From contig DATDAW010000012.1 in the NCBI GenBank assembly GCA_036525185.1, forward strand, positions 1 through 64,000: a stretch of DNA of 64,000 nucleotides, given 5' to 3'. A program made the position numbers and the translations under genes. This document shows positions 62,091-64,000 of the stretch, one piece after another. A model generated the notes under the pieces. The model had not been told where the DNA came from and searched no databases. It worked only from the letters and a program-made list of their open reading frames with translations. Source of the stretch: DATDAW01 sp036525185 (lineage in GTDB: Bacteria; Verrucomicrobiota; Verrucomicrobiia; Chthoniobacterales; DASVRZ01). How positions within the stretch are numbered: the stretch's first letter is position 1; the number at the start of each line of letters is the position of its first letter.

Positions 62091-62591
62091 TTAAGTTTCG
62101 GCGACTTCCACAACTGACTCATCCCGCTGGAAGCCCTCGTTCTGGACCGTGATGGACTCGAAGGCGATGGCATTGGCATTCGCGTCCAGCTCGGGCAGCG
62201 CGGTAAATTCCGAGACCCAGCAGCGAAAGACATTGTACGCTTTCACCACGGTTCCCTGGAGATTGAGGAGTTCAATGGTGATGTCTTTGCGAAAATTCGC
62301 GAGTGAGACAGCGCCGTCGCCCTGGTGGTTATAAACGAGATTCGCCCATTCCCGGAATTCTACGGCGAAACTGACGCCGCGTTCGAGCATGATGGGCTCG
62401 AATTTCGAACTGGCAGGCGAATGGCGCGGAGTACTTAAGTCGCCGCCTTCGCGATGGCTGACGACTTCGGTGGTGCGCTTGAGCGCGCCGACTTTGCTGA
62501 CGCCCGCGACGACTTGTCCGTCCCACTTCACGCGGAACTTGAAGTTCTTGTACGGGTCAATCCGAGTGGTATTAACGGTGAACTGAGGCAT
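62091..62591 (-). CDS. Inner tube protein (T4 gp19/Afp1-like)
   Basis: The protein has 166 residues. Conserved tube features are visible: YKNFKFRVKWDGQVVAGVSK, VGALKRTTEVVSHREGGDLS, RHSPASSKFEPIMLERGVS, and GTVVKAYNVFRCWVSEFTAL. Hexamers of such proteins stack to form the rigid inner tube that holds or delivers cargo. It lies 42 bases after the sheath gene stop. Only one tube gene is seen; other eCIS often have a second. Confidence 0.93.
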   Translation of the reverse strand: MPQFTVNTTRIDPYKNFKFRVKWDGQVVAGVSKVGALKRTTEVVSHREGGDLSTPRHSPASSKFEPIMLERGVSFAVEFREWANLVYNHQGDGAVSLANFRKDITIELLNLQGTVVKAYNVFRCWVSEFTALPELDANANAIAFESITVQNEGFQRDESVVEVAET

Positions 62592-62633
62592 GGCTTATTT
62601 CCAAGGATGAATGTTGAGGCGGCAGGCCCGTGA

Positions 62634-64000
62634 TTAGACCTGCACCTGCCCGGCGAGTTGCTGGAGTGTGATGATCACGAATTCAGCCGGCTTCAGCGGC
62701 GCGAAGCCGACAACGACATTAACGATGCCGAGATTGATGTCGTTTTGTGTGGTTGTTTCGCTGTCAACCTTCACGAAGTAGGCATCGCTCGCTTTTTGCC
62801 CCTGGAAGGCGCCCCGGCGGAACAGGCCATTCATGAACGCACCGGCCGCGAGTCGAATTTGGGCCCACAACGGTTCATCATTAGGTTCGAAAACGGCGAA
62901 CCGAAGCCCGCGGTAAAGACTTTCCTCGAGGAATAACGCCAGCCGTCGCACGGGGACATATTTGTAGTCGTCGTTCCCCGAGTTATCGAAACCCACCATT
63001 GTCCGCGCGCCCCACGAAACGACGCCGTTTGGAAAGACGCGAATGGCGTTCACTGCGAGCGGATTGATGATGCCATTCTCCGGATCGGACATGACGCGCT
63101 GCACGCCGCGCACATTGCGGATCGTCGCCTCGGTCCCCGCCGGGGCTTTCCACACGCCGCGATTCGAGTCGGTCCGGGCCATCAAGCCCGCGATGGAGCC
63201 GCTTGGCGCGATCGCTCGTGTCGTTGCGGCGTCGGCGACGAGCACCTGCGGCCAATACACCGCGGCATGGTCGGTGGTGATGCCGATGCGGAAAGCGGCA
63301 ATTCCGCTGCTTACGTCGGCGATGGAATTCCAACCGGTGCCGGCGTCTCTTGGCGGATCAACGAGGAGGAACGCGCGGCGCTGCTGGCAGAAGATACTTG
63401 CGGCGCCCCAGAGGTTTTGCATGGCATTGTCGTTCTGAGTCGCGGCGCGCGGCAGGATCATGATGTTGAACAGGTCCACGGCGCTATCGAGGATGGCGTA
63501 CGCGGCATCGTAGTTCGGGGGCAACGGTGTGGTCCCGTCGCTGCCGTTGTTGCCCGCAGTGGTCTGGTACTCTCCGAGCGCGTTGTTATCGAGGCTGTAA
63601 TAGCGTGTGTTGTTGCGATTTGCGCCGATATCCAGGCCGTTGTTCGCGGCGCCAAGATTGTAACCACCCCCGCCGCCGTCATCCGTTAGGAGAGCCGTTG
63701 CCCTGGCGTTGGCATCGCCGAAAGTCGGGGTCAGGACCAGCCGGTATCCGTGCAGAGCGGCGCTCCACTGGAAGTCGGGATCGAGGCCGGCCTCGACGTT
63801 GATGGCGTCCTCGATTTGTCCAAGTCGTGCAGCGAAATTGTTCAGGGAAACCGTCGGCCCGTCCACTAGCAACCCGCCGACGACGGTGGCTGGCGTGAGG
63901 GCGATCGGATTTGTCGGAGTGTGCGAGTCGATCGAGTCGTCGAGTTGATAGTTTGTAATGTCCCCTGGAACGCGACTTGCCAGGGCCGTGAACGCATCGA
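62634..64000 (-). CDS. Contractile tail sheath protein (C-terminal part, runs off right edge)
   Basis: The frame is open from the edge at 64000 to the stop at 62634, about 455 residues. The end reads NDINLGIVNVVVGFAPLKPA, then EFVIITLQQLAGQ, the diagnostic C-terminal strand and helix of phage and eCIS sheaths. Further upstream RRLALFLEESLYRGLRFAVF and NDEPLWAQIRLAAGAFMNGL and AIRVFPNGVVSWGARTMVG are also typical. The sheath contracts to drive the tube. Start, N-terminal domain and any further sheath copies or promoter are outside the window. Confidence 0.95.
   Translation of the reverse strand, partial: DAFTALASRVPGDITNYQLDDSIDSHTPTNPIALTPATVVGGLLVDGPTVSLNNFAARLGQIEDAINVEAGLDPDFQWSAALHGYRLVLTPTFGDANARATALLTDDGGGGGYNLGAANNGLDIGANRNNTRYYSLDNNALGEYQTTAGNNGSDGTTPLPPNYDAAYAILDSAVDLFNIMILPRAATQNDNAMQNLWGAASIFCQQRRAFLLVDPPRDAGTGWNSIADVSSGIAAFRIGITTDHAAVYWPQVLVADAATTRAIAPSGSIAGLMARTDSNRGVWKAPAGTEATIRNVRGVQRVMSDPENGIINPLAVNAIRVFPNGVVSWGARTMVGFDNSGNDDYKYVPVRRLALFLEESLYRGLRFAVFEPNDEPLWAQIRLAAGAFMNGLFRRGAFQGQKASDAYFVKVDSETTTQNDINLGIVNVVVGFAPLKPAEFVIITLQQLAGQVQV

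Noticed and set aside
1..64000. CRISPR array, tRNA, rRNA, integrase or transposase
   Set aside because: I found no regularly spaced direct repeats, tRNA-like cloverleafs, rRNA sequence or recombinase motifs. The window shows no direct sign of recent integration.
26086..64000. Reading the contractile locus as a type VI secretion system or prophage
   Set aside because: There are no TssJLM membrane genes and no capsid, terminase or portal genes. A DUF4255 cap, AAA ATPase and DUF4157 cargo are typical of eCIS.

Overview
The window comes from a Gram-negative, free-living bacterium. Visible signs are a Tat signal, a lipobox amino-acid-binding protein, an outer-membrane-like protein, GH97 and GH1 glycosidases and GC-rich intergenic inverted repeats. 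The overall style suggests the PVC group, most likely Verrucomicrobiota, but this is an inference from gene content; no rRNA or tRNA gene is present to confirm it.

The left third (1-26 kb) is metabolic. It starts with a partial GH97 glycosidase, a GH1 glycosidase with phospho-sugar recognition residues, a HAF-repeat secreted protein, an FAD monooxygenase and a Tat-exported aldo/keto reductase. A plus-strand cluster at 8.1-16.5 kb encodes arginine catabolism by the succinyltransferase route (M20 hydrolase, astA, astD, astB), then an outer-membrane-like protein and an amino-acid ABC importer. Canonical astC and astE are not seen. Next come a DUF3817 membrane protein, a sirtuin with the Tyr-x-x-Arg acyl pocket, a luciferase-like monooxygenase, an OsmC protein, an M42 peptidase, a PP2C phosphatase, a DsbA-fold protein and a large multi-domain peptidoglycan hydrolase. 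Two decayed gene fragments (SMP-30/gluconolactonase and alpha/beta-hydrolase) lie between them.

The right 38 kb (26.1-64.0 kb) is one uninterrupted minus-strand series and is an extracellular contractile injection system (eCIS, Afp/PVC/MAC-like). In transcription order: sheath (cut by the window edge), inner tube, T4 gp26-like baseplate protein, Pro-rich protein, sheath terminator (Pvc16/DUF4255), AAA ATPase, a small protein, Afp7-like tube/baseplate adaptor, LysM protein, gp27-like hub, gp5-like spike, His-rich tip candidate, gp25-like wedge, two gpJ-like wedges, a gpI-like tail protein, a giant beta-helix DUF6519 protein and a three-PASTA protein. No tape-measure or classical fibre gene is visible; one or more may lie beyond the right edge.

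Behind the structural genes is an array of candidate cargo: five complete eCIS-core (DUF4157) proteins, one relative that keeps only the leader, one frameshifted remnant, and a DUF2278/lamin-tail-like protein. All seven DUF4157-related loci carry the same short N-terminal leader (Q-A-K/R-L, then P-x-D and E-x-EA), followed by unrelated C-termini: an M35-like zinc peptidase plus OmpA domain, an OmpA domain alone, beta-strand-rich tails and unknowns. The series ends with a large unknown helical protein and a lipoprotein, and converges with the plus-strand peptidoglycan hydrolase. The most interesting biology is this cargo array, especially the natural separation of leader from HEXXH core, the duplicated 5' ends that suggest swapping of effector ends, and the peptidoglycan hydrolase that appears to combine two amidase folds with a lysozyme-like domain.
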